The notes beneath the pieces were generated by a model, which ran no database searches, had not been told where the DNA came from, and saw only the letters and a program-made list of their open reading frames with translations. The position numbers were made by a program, and so were the translations under genes. 64,000 nt of DNA from Elmis aenea (Eukaryota > Arthropoda > Insecta > Coleoptera > Elmidae). Location: assembly GCA_947652605.1 (NCBI GenBank), contig OX393581.1, forward strand, positions 46,523,924 to 46,587,923, in the 5' to 3' direction. Below, in pieces: positions 35,109-44,990 of the stretch; position 1 is the first letter of the stretch; every line of letters starts with the position of its first letter.

Positions 35109-36018
35109 GGGGAGACCGGGGTAAGATGACGAACGGGGCAAGATGACTAACGGAATATAATTCAGTTTCTTGTCAAAATATGTCACCACTATTGACTAAT
35201 TACAATACATACAAGTAGTGTGAAGTAACATATTGAATTTACCGACCGATTGCTGTCACTATTTCGTAGTAAAATTTAAAATTGTGTGGTACCATACTAA
35301 GGTAATAATATTAACGGTAAGTTCAATAAGCTGTAGCACTGAGAGTTATAAATTTTGAAAATTTATCGCAGTAGTTTTTGATACCCAAACATATTAGATA
35401 ACTGTTGACTATATAAGAAAAACATTAAAATTATTCCTTTTTGTAAGAGATAGATATTTGTTCATGTTACCCGTCGGGGCAAGATGACGAATGCCGTCAT
35501 CTTGCCTCTTTTGATTTTTATCGTGTTCTGACAATAATTTTACTATCTGCTTTATAATAGACATTTATGGCCGTATGCAGAGTCGAAAGAATTGTGGTCT
35601 AAAACGGGTTTATCTTTAAAGCGTTTTTAAAATTATTTAAAACTAATTGTCACGAAGTTTTTGTAGATCCTCCAGATGAAGACTGGATAGAGTGCAAAAA
35701 GTGTAAAGTATGGTGGACATGATGCTTGTTCAGCATATGAAGGTGGCGGCGATTTTACATGCGATTATTGTTGATTCTTCATATTACCCCATATTGTTCG
35801 TCATCTTACCCCGGTAATGGGGTAAGATGACGAACACTTACCAAAAAGTTTAAACTAAAAATATAGCTGCTTGACTTTGTTTAAGTTCTTTATTGAATCA
35901 TAGTTACGTTGTGTTACATGTTACCTTTCTGAATAAAAATAACAATAGTATCTTCTGGGTGTATCTTTTTCCCAAACCAATTTTTTTCTTAACTTCGTCA
36001 ACTTGCCCCGGCCTCTCT
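35109..36018 (+). mobile_element. Pogo-like element with GGGGAGACCGGGGTAAGATG ends
   Basis: The left end is GGGGAGACCGGGGTAAGATG. The right end, inverted, is AGAGAGGCCGGGGCAAGTTG. TA flanks both. The motif AAGATGACGAA is repeated inside in both orientations, including a perfect 17-bp-armed palindrome at 35796-35835. The body encodes only the remains of a C-terminal zinc finger (35664-35774). The pogo assignment comes from the TA flanks, end type and PHD-like finger; no DDE core is left. Confidence 0.7.
35664..35774 (+). pseudogene. PHD-like finger of a pogo-type transposase
   Basis: The frame reads DPPDEDWIECKKCKVWW. After a one-base shift it continues HDACSAYEGGGDFTCDYC and a stop. This gives C-x2-C, W-W-H-x3-C and F-x-C-x2-C spacing, the second half of a PHD or related C4HC3 finger at the extreme C-terminus. 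Insect pogo-like transposases often end this way. One frameshift and no upstream catalytic domain make it a relic. Confidence 0.65.
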
Positions 36019-36019
36019 T

Positions 36020-37286
36020 ACTTTACCAACAAATAAAAAATTTTACCATGTTTTTACTTAGCTAAAAATAAATTTAATTTTATTACTTGACGTTACGTGC
36101 GACGAATTTTCTTTTATTACTTGAACTAATTGTTTTTAGTTACATGTTTGCTATTGTTCTCCTTTCTGGTTTAATCATTGTTAATGGAATACATTTTTGC
36201 ATAATTTTTTTCTGTGCATAACAGTCTCATATAAAGATTACGTTTTATGATTTTTAGTCAGAATTTATGCTCATAAAGCGTCACGACTGTATTTTTAATA
36301 AAAATGTATGTTATTTTAAATGAAATACGGCGCAACATAAAAAGTAACATCAAACATCAAAGCACATTTTCAAAACGAAAGTAATAATGGATTGCAAAAA
36401 AACCAAACGCTTTGTAATCTTCCACCGACGGATAAAAGGGAGTACCTCATCAGTCTACAACAGGGCGACGTCTAACGAGCTCAAAGTTCGTTACTAATGA
36501 ACGTCAGAAAAAAAGTAACTCGATGACACAAACATTATTTGCAACAACATGAAAGTGTCGTAAGAATGCCGGGACAGAGCACAAGGGGCGCCATCTGTTT
36601 GAGGAGCCGCAGTCGCGCTTCGGGGCAATTAGTGGCGACGCCGCCCGCAGAACAATACGCTCTCGTATCCTAGCAACGGCTCTTATTTAATGTTATACGT
36701 ATCTTGTTATGTGTTGTATTCCCTCTTCTAATTTATCTGGGCGCGTATGTTGACGTCAAATGTCAGAGACTTGGGGAATAGCCCGGTCCCACAGTATGTT
36801 TTCTGATGCGGATATCGCACTACAACTTTCCGACATGGCGCTCTAAAAGGAATTGCTCGCGATATATTTAAAAAGTGGAGCAGCGTGTCTTTTCGTATCT
36901 AAACTTCACTCGAATCTGCAGCGCCGTATCAAGTTGGCATAAATTACTTTTACAGTACAAAACTGCTCCTAGACAAGCAATGAAGTTTATGTATAGACAT
37001 CGGAAAACTTGTGGCATATACCTTTTTTCGTGCTATCTATTAGATTTATTATGCTTAAAAATTGTACCATTACAACGACGACACTTCCGTATTTTCTTTA
37101 CTCCGGTCCCAATAACGTTACTCTCAGGAAATCACAGCAAATATATTATGGTACCTACCGCGGTAAAACGGAACAAGAGATGGTTCGTTGACAAGCGAGA
37201 TTGAATTAAAATTAATACGTTCACAAACTCATTTTTGTGTAATGTTTCCTCAAATAAAACTTATTTTATACACAAAAAAAACTTTC
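36020..37286. other. Non-repetitive interval with GC-richer island
   Basis: About 36540-36850 is clearly richer in G+C and CpG than the neighbouring DNA (for example GGGGCGCCATCTGTTTGAGG, GACGCCGCCCGCAG). No transposon ends or domains are seen. The open frame at 36875-37204 has no recognisable domain. Confidence 0.35.
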
Positions 37287-37398
37287 ACTGTCAAACCCGT
37301 AAATATATATTGTGCAATAACATGTTGCTACTGTCAAACCCGTAAATATACGTTATTCTGCCCCTAAGAGTTGAAATTCTGGTGAATGCGCCGGGTTA
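37287..37398. mobile_element. Possible piggyBac-type right end with 43-bp direct repeat
   Basis: A 21-base block starting ACTGTCAAACCCGTAAATAT occurs at 37287 and again at 37330. GCGCCGGGTTAA then closes the block, the inverse of the TTAACCCGG start of the element at 53310. No left partner was found. Confidence 0.35.
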
Positions 37399-39509
37399 AA
37401 AAATTAGGCTAATTTTAAGACAAATTATTTATTATCTTTGTTATTAGGGGGGAAACAAAAAAGTTTTTTTCACAAAAGTTGTTGGAATTTATTAGCTATA
37501 CAACCTACAATTATTTTTAAATGCACAGGTTATTTAATTTTCGAGAATCAATATGCAACATTACTATTTCAAATGGAACACCCTCTACCCTGTATAACTA
37601 TTTTTACGTTTTCTTGTAGATACATTATTTGCTGATAAAAAATATTTAGTGTTCTATGTCTGAAGTTAATATTTCTCGGGACATAATGAACAGATCGCAG
37701 AGGATGTTCGTTTTGTGTTTACGTGTTTAACTTATAAATTTAAGGAATGTCAAACGAAATTAATAATTTATTTTATATTACATCCGAAAATAATATTTAC
37801 TATTAGATACTATAATTGCACGCTATATCCGTACTGCGCAGGCTTCTGATCGTTCGTTGGATTGTACAAAGGTTTGCTAAAACAAATCATAGATGCACCC
37901 GACTATAGTGAAACTGTGGGTCAATAATAAATATCAAAAGAAAATTATTTGTCTTTTTTAAAAAGGTAATAAAGGTTCCAATGACTCAAAAATGTACATC
38001 GACATTGCAGGGAATCGTCCTCCTTAGTCGGCGATTATCTCGATAACACAAACAAAATAGATTTACATTAAATAAGACAAAACATTGATAGACTTACTTC
38101 ATCGATGCAGTGTGTTCCAAAATATTAGAATAAATATATTTATTACGACTTTAAAAAAATTGGTCTTCATAGGTGAATTTAACAGAATTAAATTATTTTC
38201 TACATTTATGGAAATAGAGGACGGGCTCTGGGGCTAATCTGATCATCCGACTAAGCACTACTTACTTGATGTTGGTAAATATAGAATTGTTTTTGTAACC
38301 CGGGTAGCTAATACTACCCCGATTCTGCCGTATTACAAGTTGTAATATATTTTGGAACTGGTCAACCATGTTCTAGAGCTATCAATAATTCAACAATCTC
38401 AATGTTACAATAATACCTTAATGTTGTCAATTTTTTTTAACTAAAAAGGCTAATTTAAGACAATTTTTATAACATTTTATGATTATGAACATCAGAAAAA
38501 CAATAAGGAAAACGAGCAGATATGGAATATTTACTGAAAAGAGCTGTTACAAAATAGTGACAAAAGTTTTGAAGATTCCTTTGCAAGCTTTATTTAAAAA
38601 TGGACTAGAGCAGCAATTTTCACATATTTTTCAACGACCATGGGATGAAATATTACATGGTTAATTTTTATCCACCTTGGACAAAAATGTCTAAGTGATT
38701 GTAATGCATATCTTACGTCCAATTATTGAAGTTACCAATTTCTTGAAATAGGATTATTTCACGAATTCAGCCTATATCATGAATGCAGCAAAAACTTGCC
38801 TATTCATTCAACATTCGATATTCAAAAGCGAAGGAATACAAGTAAAATAATTTTTATAGTTGCAAATCGAGCGTTAACTTTTTGTTGGTATTAACCTAGA
38901 ATTACGCAACTTTGCTCTAATTCTTAGCCCTTCAGATAGATTAACACGATGTTTTTTATCTGTCACTGTATAATAGGCAACGCAAAATATAAAACGAAGT
39001 TTATTTATTACAATATACTTTGGCTGTTGTGATATAAAAGACATCAAAAATTCCAGCTTTGCACATTCCATATTTGCGTGTTTCCAGTACAATGTTGCCT
39101 GAGTTGATAGTTCCATCGTTGCATGATTCCTACTTTGAGTGATTTAACCGCTGATTGATTCAAACTTTGAATAACTCTGTCGGATATGAATATTCCAGCT
39201 TTGAATGTTCCAACTTTTAATGCAGCTCCATCTAATAGCATATTTACTTGTACTCGATCCACAATGGCATGGGCTGCAAAATTTCTGTAGCACGCAGGTG
39301 GCTAAGAACCCAAAACTGGCCCTGGCTATAGGTAATGCATAAGTATTTTTTTATTATTTTAAAATTTCATATACAATCTATCTATAGCGCCTGTTGAAAA
39401 AGACAGGACAGACATAAAGTAACAGTTTTACAAATAAAATTGACACGTAGACGATGTTTCCATTAAAACATACAAAATACTGACTGTAGTTTGTTTTGGG
39501 CACTATTAT
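37399..39509. other. Unassigned AT-rich interval
   Basis: About 39045-39235 contains degenerate repeats of CCAGCTTTG / TTGAATGTTCCAAC / AACTTTGAAT type, loosely spaced, so its open reverse frames are repeat artefacts. Nothing else is recognised. Confidence 0.35.
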
Positions 39510-40260
39510 AGATAGAGCACTTAGCACTTAACATTAAGTCTGTCGGTATTCTTCGTTTTAATCTGCCTCTCACTCCCGATAGCTTCATTAGGTCCCTCGA
39601 TAACACATTTGGATATAGTTTTAACCTGTCTTTATATCTCTTGGCAGTTGTTTTGATTTTTTTTCCCCACGAATAGATCCTGATGAATGGCCTTGTTAGT
39701 GATGAACCAAGGAGCTTAGGTTATGTAACTTGGGATTTTAGACTGAAATCTTTGAATGGTTTCAATGTTAGAATGAGAGGCACTTCCCCATAGTTCAATT
39801 CCGCATGTCCAGATAGGTTTCAGTATAGATTTATATAATATTAATTTGCTTTCTAAGGACAGCTCTGATTTTGTACCAACCATACCGTAAAATTTTCTTA
39901 GCGATAGTTGCAGTGGTTATACCAGGAACTGTTGGTTAATCAAATGTATATAAGAAATATAATATCGGATCAAATACACTTCCTTGAGGAACTCCTGCAT
40001 AGATTGACTGCAAATCTGTATATTCGTCTTCGAACTTAACTCGATATTGTTTATTTTCTAGATAGTCTTTGGGAATCGTGTAGAAGTTATTTGAAAGTGT
40101 ACATTTAAGTTTATACATTAATCCCTTATGCTAAAATATGTCAAAAGCACGACTATTATCGATAAATACTGCAGAGCAGTTTCCAGAATCATTATATATT
40201 TTGTTGACTACTCGATACACTTGCTGTATAGCAGAATTTTTATGTCTAAAAATATTAAAA
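39510..40260 (-). pseudogene. Jockey-like LINE, internally deleted
   Basis: Reverse-strand frames read YTIPKDYLENKQYRVKFEDE then YAGVPQGSVFDPILYFLYTF (40118-39936), a few codons ending TTATIA, and then directly SELSLESKLILYKSILKPIW and TIQRFQSKIPSYIT (about 39890-39740). In Jockey the TATIADDTA catalytic box and about 150 residues lie between. The FADD/IADD box and following palm and thumb are therefore deleted exactly after the first residues of the box. Stops and frameshifts are frequent. The C-terminal 'APWFITN' and 'RRLKR' motifs are recognisable downstream. Confidence 0.8.
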
Positions 40261-41069
40261 TTATTCTCTTAAATACTTAAATGCATTAAAACAAGTTTTA
40301 TTTGTAGGTAAGCATTGAGAATCGTCTATTTATAAATATGAAAATAACAATCGTATCCAGTTTATGAGTTAAAATGTTGCTGTAACTTAGGATTAAAAAG
40401 ATAGGGTAACTGCTACAGTTATTGGCCTTAGTGTAGTTATTGGCATAGTCTGCATTTAATCGCTGTAATAAGAATTCTAAATAAATTTAGGGGATTCTGT
40501 TTATTGGTTTGCAAACTTTAATCATTTTTGTTTAAAACTAGTAACTTATTTTGTAATAGTGTTGGTAACAAAAATAAAAAATCATATTTATCTAGAGCAC
40601 GTTGCAGTCACAAATAAGAAAGGGCGCGGTGAACGTGAACACCTTAAGGTGAGTGTCAATTTTGAATAGCTTATTTTATTATCAATTATTGGTTGGCAAA
40701 ATAATATTACAAACTCTATAACCTTATTACACTATAAAGTGACAAAAATACATAATTCTGTGGCTACAGTTGCAATAATCGATTTATTTAAAGGGCGGCT
40801 AACAATTGGATCATAAAAATCTGAAAAACTATAGTTATTGGCATAGGCGGCCAATAACTAGTACACCTGAATTCTGCCTAGATTCAGTTATTAACCGTGG
40901 CCAATAACTAAAGTATTGTATGCCAATAACTATACACAGTGTAAAATTTACCGGCAAATTTAAATTGTAAATTTCCTGAAAATGCCAAAAGTAAAACGAA
41001 GTTGTTTTTATAAAAAAAAAAATACAATAAGAACGATATTGAATAAGCATTAGACCATTAGAGGCTGTA

Positions 41070-41400
41070 AAAATGGAATATCTAAACGAGAAGCTTCGAA
41101 GATGTATAATGATCCTAGGGCCACATCGCAGTTCCGCCTTTGCGAAAAATTTGTTAAAGAACGCCATGGTCCTTCTTCAGTACTGACTCATTCCAAAGAA
41201 GCTATAATTGTGGCCTGGCTAGAAGTAAGCAGAAAAAAAAAAGGTTTTTCCAACAGTTTGACGATATTAAGCTATCCGTTAAAAAGTTTCTAGAGGATTC
41301 TAAAAGAGAAACCTTGTTTGAAACCAATACACCTGGAAAAGGATGGTTTAAGTCATTCTTGTCGCGGCATCCGCCCATGGCAATAAGATAAGAAAAGAAT
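41070..41400 (+). pseudogene. Pogo transposase N-terminal HTH-CENPB region
   Basis: The 41102 frame gives QFRLCEKFVKERHGPSSVLT and KEAIIVAWLEVSRKK. After a one-base shift in an A-run it continues FDDIKLSVKKFLEDSKRETL and NTPGKGWFKSFLSRHP. This is the second helix-turn-helix (CENPB/pogo type), where 'GKGW...FL.RHP' is diagnostic. In a full pogo-like transposase a DDE domain would follow; here a stop comes within a few codons. Confidence 0.78.
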
Positions 41401-41455
41401 AAAAAAACTAAAATTACTTAAACAAAAATCAAACAAAGTTCAAATAGTATCAAAT

Positions 41456-41815
41456 GTGCTAATAAGTGATAATTTAAAATTGCCAATAACTAAATTGAGT
41501 GATAATAGTAAAAATATTAAAGTAATCAAAGAAAAGAAGAGAAAAGTTCATGACAAAGATTTATTTAAAAATTTTGATATTGACCAAGAGATTGAGGAAC
41601 AACCTAATGAAAACAATATTCAAAACGAATTTTTAAATAACAAAGTTGTCTTTGGTATATGTTTTACTTGTTGCTATAATATTAATAGCAACAATTTTGG
41701 AATAACATGTAACACATGTTGCAGAAATTATCACCTGAGATGTACCTATATTAAAATACAAAAAAAATTCGGATAAAGTATTCACATGTAAAACATGTCA
41801 ATCAAAGACTGTGTA
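41456..41815 (+). pseudogene. Pogo transposase C-terminal PHD-like finger
   Basis: An open frame of 106 codons starts with a lysine- and acid-rich linker (KVIKEKKRKVHDKDLFKNFD). From about residue 70 a cysteine-rich segment follows: ICFTCCYNI, GITCNTCCRNYHLRCTYI, then after one frameshift VFTCKTCQSKTV and a stop. C-x2-C / C-x2-C / H-x2-C / C-x2-C spacing is PHD-like. It parallels the finger at 35664-35774 in a different element. Confidence 0.68.
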
Positions 41816-42363
41816 AATAAGAAAAAAGAAGAAAAGTGTAAGACTGAAACTTTGAAATAGAAAAAAGAATTTATTTTTACCGTGTTCAAATATGATATTT
41901 TTAGTTACCCTATTAGCCTTTATGTAAAAGACAAGTTTATAACAGAATTTACTTTTAGTTAAAATAAAATTTTGTGTACCCAAACCCTATTTATTTATTA
42001 GGAATTATTTTCTCTGGTATATTTAAATGCACAGTTACAAGAAAACAATAAATATTGTTATTATTTTGTGAGAAATTTTGAAAATAAGTAACAATTATTA
42101 TGAATGCCAATAACTGGTACATGCAGGGCCAATAACTACGAAAGACATGCCAATAACTACAAACTGCGTAGTGTTTAAAAACTAATTAATTTTTACTATT
42201 AAAAACTTATGATACATCAAATTCGAATTTTAAATATGAAAATAAGTTTATTGGTCTACACCACAGTTCAGTTTTTATATTTTAATATCGAGAAATTAAT
42301 TAATTATCTCACTTGCAATATGAAATTTTGCTTAAGGGGGCCAATAACTATAGCAGTTACCCT

Positions 42364-43600
42364 ATTTAAGATATTTTCTAATAGAAAGCAAATAAGTTGC
42401 ACACTTTAATGGCAGATATTCGCTTGTAGCTCAACGATAGCAACTATCACAACCATTATTTAAAGTGCTTTGAACTTTCAAGACATCATTGTTAAGCCTG
42501 CTGTTTTAAATATAGTATGTAATGGTGTCTAAGTAGCAACAATGTAAGAAGTAGTGAGTTTCGTTTAGACATAATGGGGGCCGGAGCATGTGTACGTTTC
42601 GAGCTCAGGGGATTTGAGTAAGCCGCAACTCTGGAAGCCCGATCAGACAATGGAATTGTTTTTCAATTGATGCTCGGCACATTTCCGAACCTCTCACAGT
42701 TTCACGCAGATTCCGAAGGATAACTGAGAAACAATGCTCGCTGGATTTGCCAAAATCCACGTGCTTTTATTCAAAAGATTGCACTTTAAACTTGTTATGT
42801 TCGTAGTACGGAAATAAGTTTACGAAATTGGGAAAATAGAACGGTAAAAATAGAATCAGCGAGCGAGTAACAGGACTTGTACGAAATTGCAATTTTACTT
42901 GGAATTGTGTTGTCGTAGTAACAAAAAAACCTGACATTTATTCCAACGCAGCCATGATCTTTCCCTTATTACATTCGTGCTGTCCGAGCGATGCGACAAT
43001 ATGTCCTAAATTGTTTTATTTTCGGATGAAACTGTAAAAGAAAGTTTTGAGGGAGACCGAGTGGAAAATTGGATTCGACTTTTTGTGTGCGGACTGAACA
43101 AATTCGGGGTTTTCCGAATGTGATCGAACTATATCATAACGTTTTTACTGTCTGGATATTGTTTATTTCTCGATCTTTTTCATTTCTTGGTATTATTGGT
43201 TTCTTTTACACCCAATTGCATCGATATGAATCGCTATATAACACAAGTTTAACAGCTAACCGAAATCACAAACACGCAGATAAGAACGAACAGAAAAAGT
43301 AAATAAGAGAATAAATTCTAGAAAACATATTTTTTTACAAATAGAAAACTTCCAGATTTAGGTTAAGCCATACTTTCGAAGCAATCATTTACATTTATAG
43401 AGAAACTTTTTTTACAGTCATAAAAAGTGGTTAACTGGAAAAAAATATCTTATTTAACATTATTGTCTGAGCGTGTATTTGACTACTAACTTGTTTTTGC
43501 CTGTATTTAAAATTAAGTTGATAAGGTGATACAAAAAAGTATACATTTGTGTTTATCAAAACTTATTGTCAAGAAGACAAATTAGAACCAATATCAGCTC
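42364..43600. other. Non-repetitive interval with GC-richer island
   Basis: About 42570-43050 is richer in G+C and has no transposon end or domain. The open frame 43069-43302 has no recognisable domain. Confidence 0.35.
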
Positions 43601-43644
43601 GAAAGGGGCTCTGGGATATGATCTCGTGACCGGAGAAATACTTA

Positions 43645-44982
43645 ATAATAATAATAATAATAATAATATACGGCTTTATTTCCACATTTTTAAATAAACA
43701 AAATACAACAAATAAAAAAGAATTTTTTTTTGGGAAAATCGCAAGGCGGGGTTCAGCGTTGTCCACAAGACAGCTGTTCTGCCACCCAACCTTGAAGCTG
43801 AATACAACAAGCACATAAACATATTGACGTGTTGCAGCACTGAACCGACGTGGCCCGACACTTACCAGCAAGAAACTAGTTGAATGACGATAGCAGTAGG
43901 TGTTTATGAAATTTAATTTTAAATAAGTTCAAAGGTAAACCTTTAAATAAAGGGTCTATACTGTTATAAATTTTGGTAATTGTATATGAAAAACACTTTT
44001 TGAAGAATTCTGTTTTATGGTGAGGAGGGGTTAGTGTACCTTTGAACCTAATATTTAAAGTATGCACATCTTCACGATATTTAATTTTACTATAAAGATA
44101 AGGAGGCGTATGGGAAATAATCAACTTGTGATAAAAACATGCTGCATGTAGCAGACGACGATTAAACATATTAAGCCATCTCAAGTCTTTCAACTTATGC
44201 GATATGGGACTATATTTCTTAATGCCAAAGATTAATCTCATGCACGAGTTTTGAATTTTTTGAATTTTTTGTTTATTGGTGCTATCAATAAATGAACCAT
44301 ACACACTATCACAAAAATTAAAATGAGACAGTACCAATGAATTACGCAATATCTTTTTTTGGCCTCTAGTTAAGAGGTATCTGTTAGCATATATTGTTGT
44401 TAAAGAGTTGTAGGCCATTTGTAAACATTTGTTAATATGAAAATTAAATTTTAATTGGTGATCTATAATGACACCTAAATTTTTTGCTTTAGCAGTGAAT
44501 TTGATTATGTTGGAGCAAATTTTTATTGGAAGGGGATTTTCTAAATATATTTCTCTAAGCTTTTTAGGGCCAAATAGTAATAATTCTGTTTTGTCGGTGT
44601 TAATATTTAAGCTGTGTTTAGCTGCACATTTAACTAAATTATCTAAATCTGCATTGAAATTTAATGAGGCGTTTAAAAACTCTTCCTTTGTAAACGAAAG
44701 GTATAACTGAGTGTCGTCTGCGTAGAAGTGTGTTGCAGAGTGTAACACAGATTGCTTTAGGTTGAACGTATAAATGCTATACAGCAATGGTCCAAGTATA
44801 GATCCTTGGGGGACACCACTTTTTAATTGTAGGGGATTTGATATGTCATTATCAATTTTTACATATTGTACTCTCCCTTGCAGATAATTTATGAAAAAAT
44901 TACACGATAGTTGGTCAAGACCAATATGTTTTAATATTGAAATTAGTAAATCATGATTTATTAAGAAGCTAGAAGAAAGCAA
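43645..44982 (-). mobile_element. 5'-truncated CR1/L2-like LINE with ATT-type tail
   Basis: The element runs on the reverse strand from within the reverse transcriptase (about 44975) through a stop at 43876 and a roughly 200-bp 3' UTR. It ends in a trinucleotide tail (ATA/TTA)n at about 43645-43671 after GGAAATAAAGCCG. Microsatellite-like 3' tails are typical of CR1, L2 and I/Jockey-type LINEs. The 5' truncation abuts a forward Jockey fragment. Confidence 0.88.
43876..44982 (-). CDS. LINE reverse transcriptase, C-terminal 360 residues
   Basis: The longest open frame of the window, 368 codons without a break. It begins inside the palm (NHDLLISILKHIGL) and includes SGVPQGSILGPLLYSIYTFN (about residues 54-73), the catalytic FYADDTQLYLSF box (about 86-97), NTDKTELLLFGPKK, the thumb-like KNLGVIIDHQLKF, and a C-terminal region with RWLNMFNRRLL and PPYLYSKIKYRED. 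The enzyme would copy its own RNA at a nicked chromosomal site. The endonuclease and the first part of the reverse transcriptase are missing, so the ATG is not the real start and the copy is dead. Lack of stops suggests fairly recent insertion. Confidence 0.9.
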   Translation of the reverse strand: MLSSSFLINHDLLISILKHIGLDQLSCNFFINYLQGRVQYVKIDNDISNPLQLKSGVPQGSILGPLLYSIYTFNLKQSVLHSATHFYADDTQLYLSFTKEEFLNASLNFNADLDNLVKCAAKHSLNINTDKTELLLFGPKKLREIYLENPLPIKICSNIIKFTAKAKNLGVIIDHQLKFNFHINKCLQMAYNSLTTIYANRYLLTRGQKKILRNSLVLSHFNFCDSVYGSFIDSTNKQKIQKIQNSCMRLIFGIKKYSPISHKLKDLRWLNMFNRRLLHAACFYHKLIISHTPPYLYSKIKYREDVHTLNIRFKGTLTPPHHKTEFFKKCFSYTITKIYNSIDPLFKGLPLNLFKIKFHKHLLLSSFN

Positions 44983-44990
44983 TAGTGAAA

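Larger units (their letters stand above)
40404..42362 (+). mobile_element. Pogo-like transposon, internally deleted
   Basis: The 24-bp termini start GGGTAACTGCTACAGTTATT and, inverted at the right, GGGTAACTGCTATAGTTATT, with TA flanks. GCCAATAACTA or its inverse TAGTTATTGGC recurs about ten times, clustered near both ends. The body encodes a CENP-B/pogo-type DNA-binding region (about 41070-41400) and a C-terminal zinc-finger segment (41456-41815). The DDE catalytic region between them is missing. Confidence 0.8.

Noticed and set aside
36875..37204. 109-codon forward frame
   Set aside because: No domain recognised and a second open frame overlaps it; likely chance.
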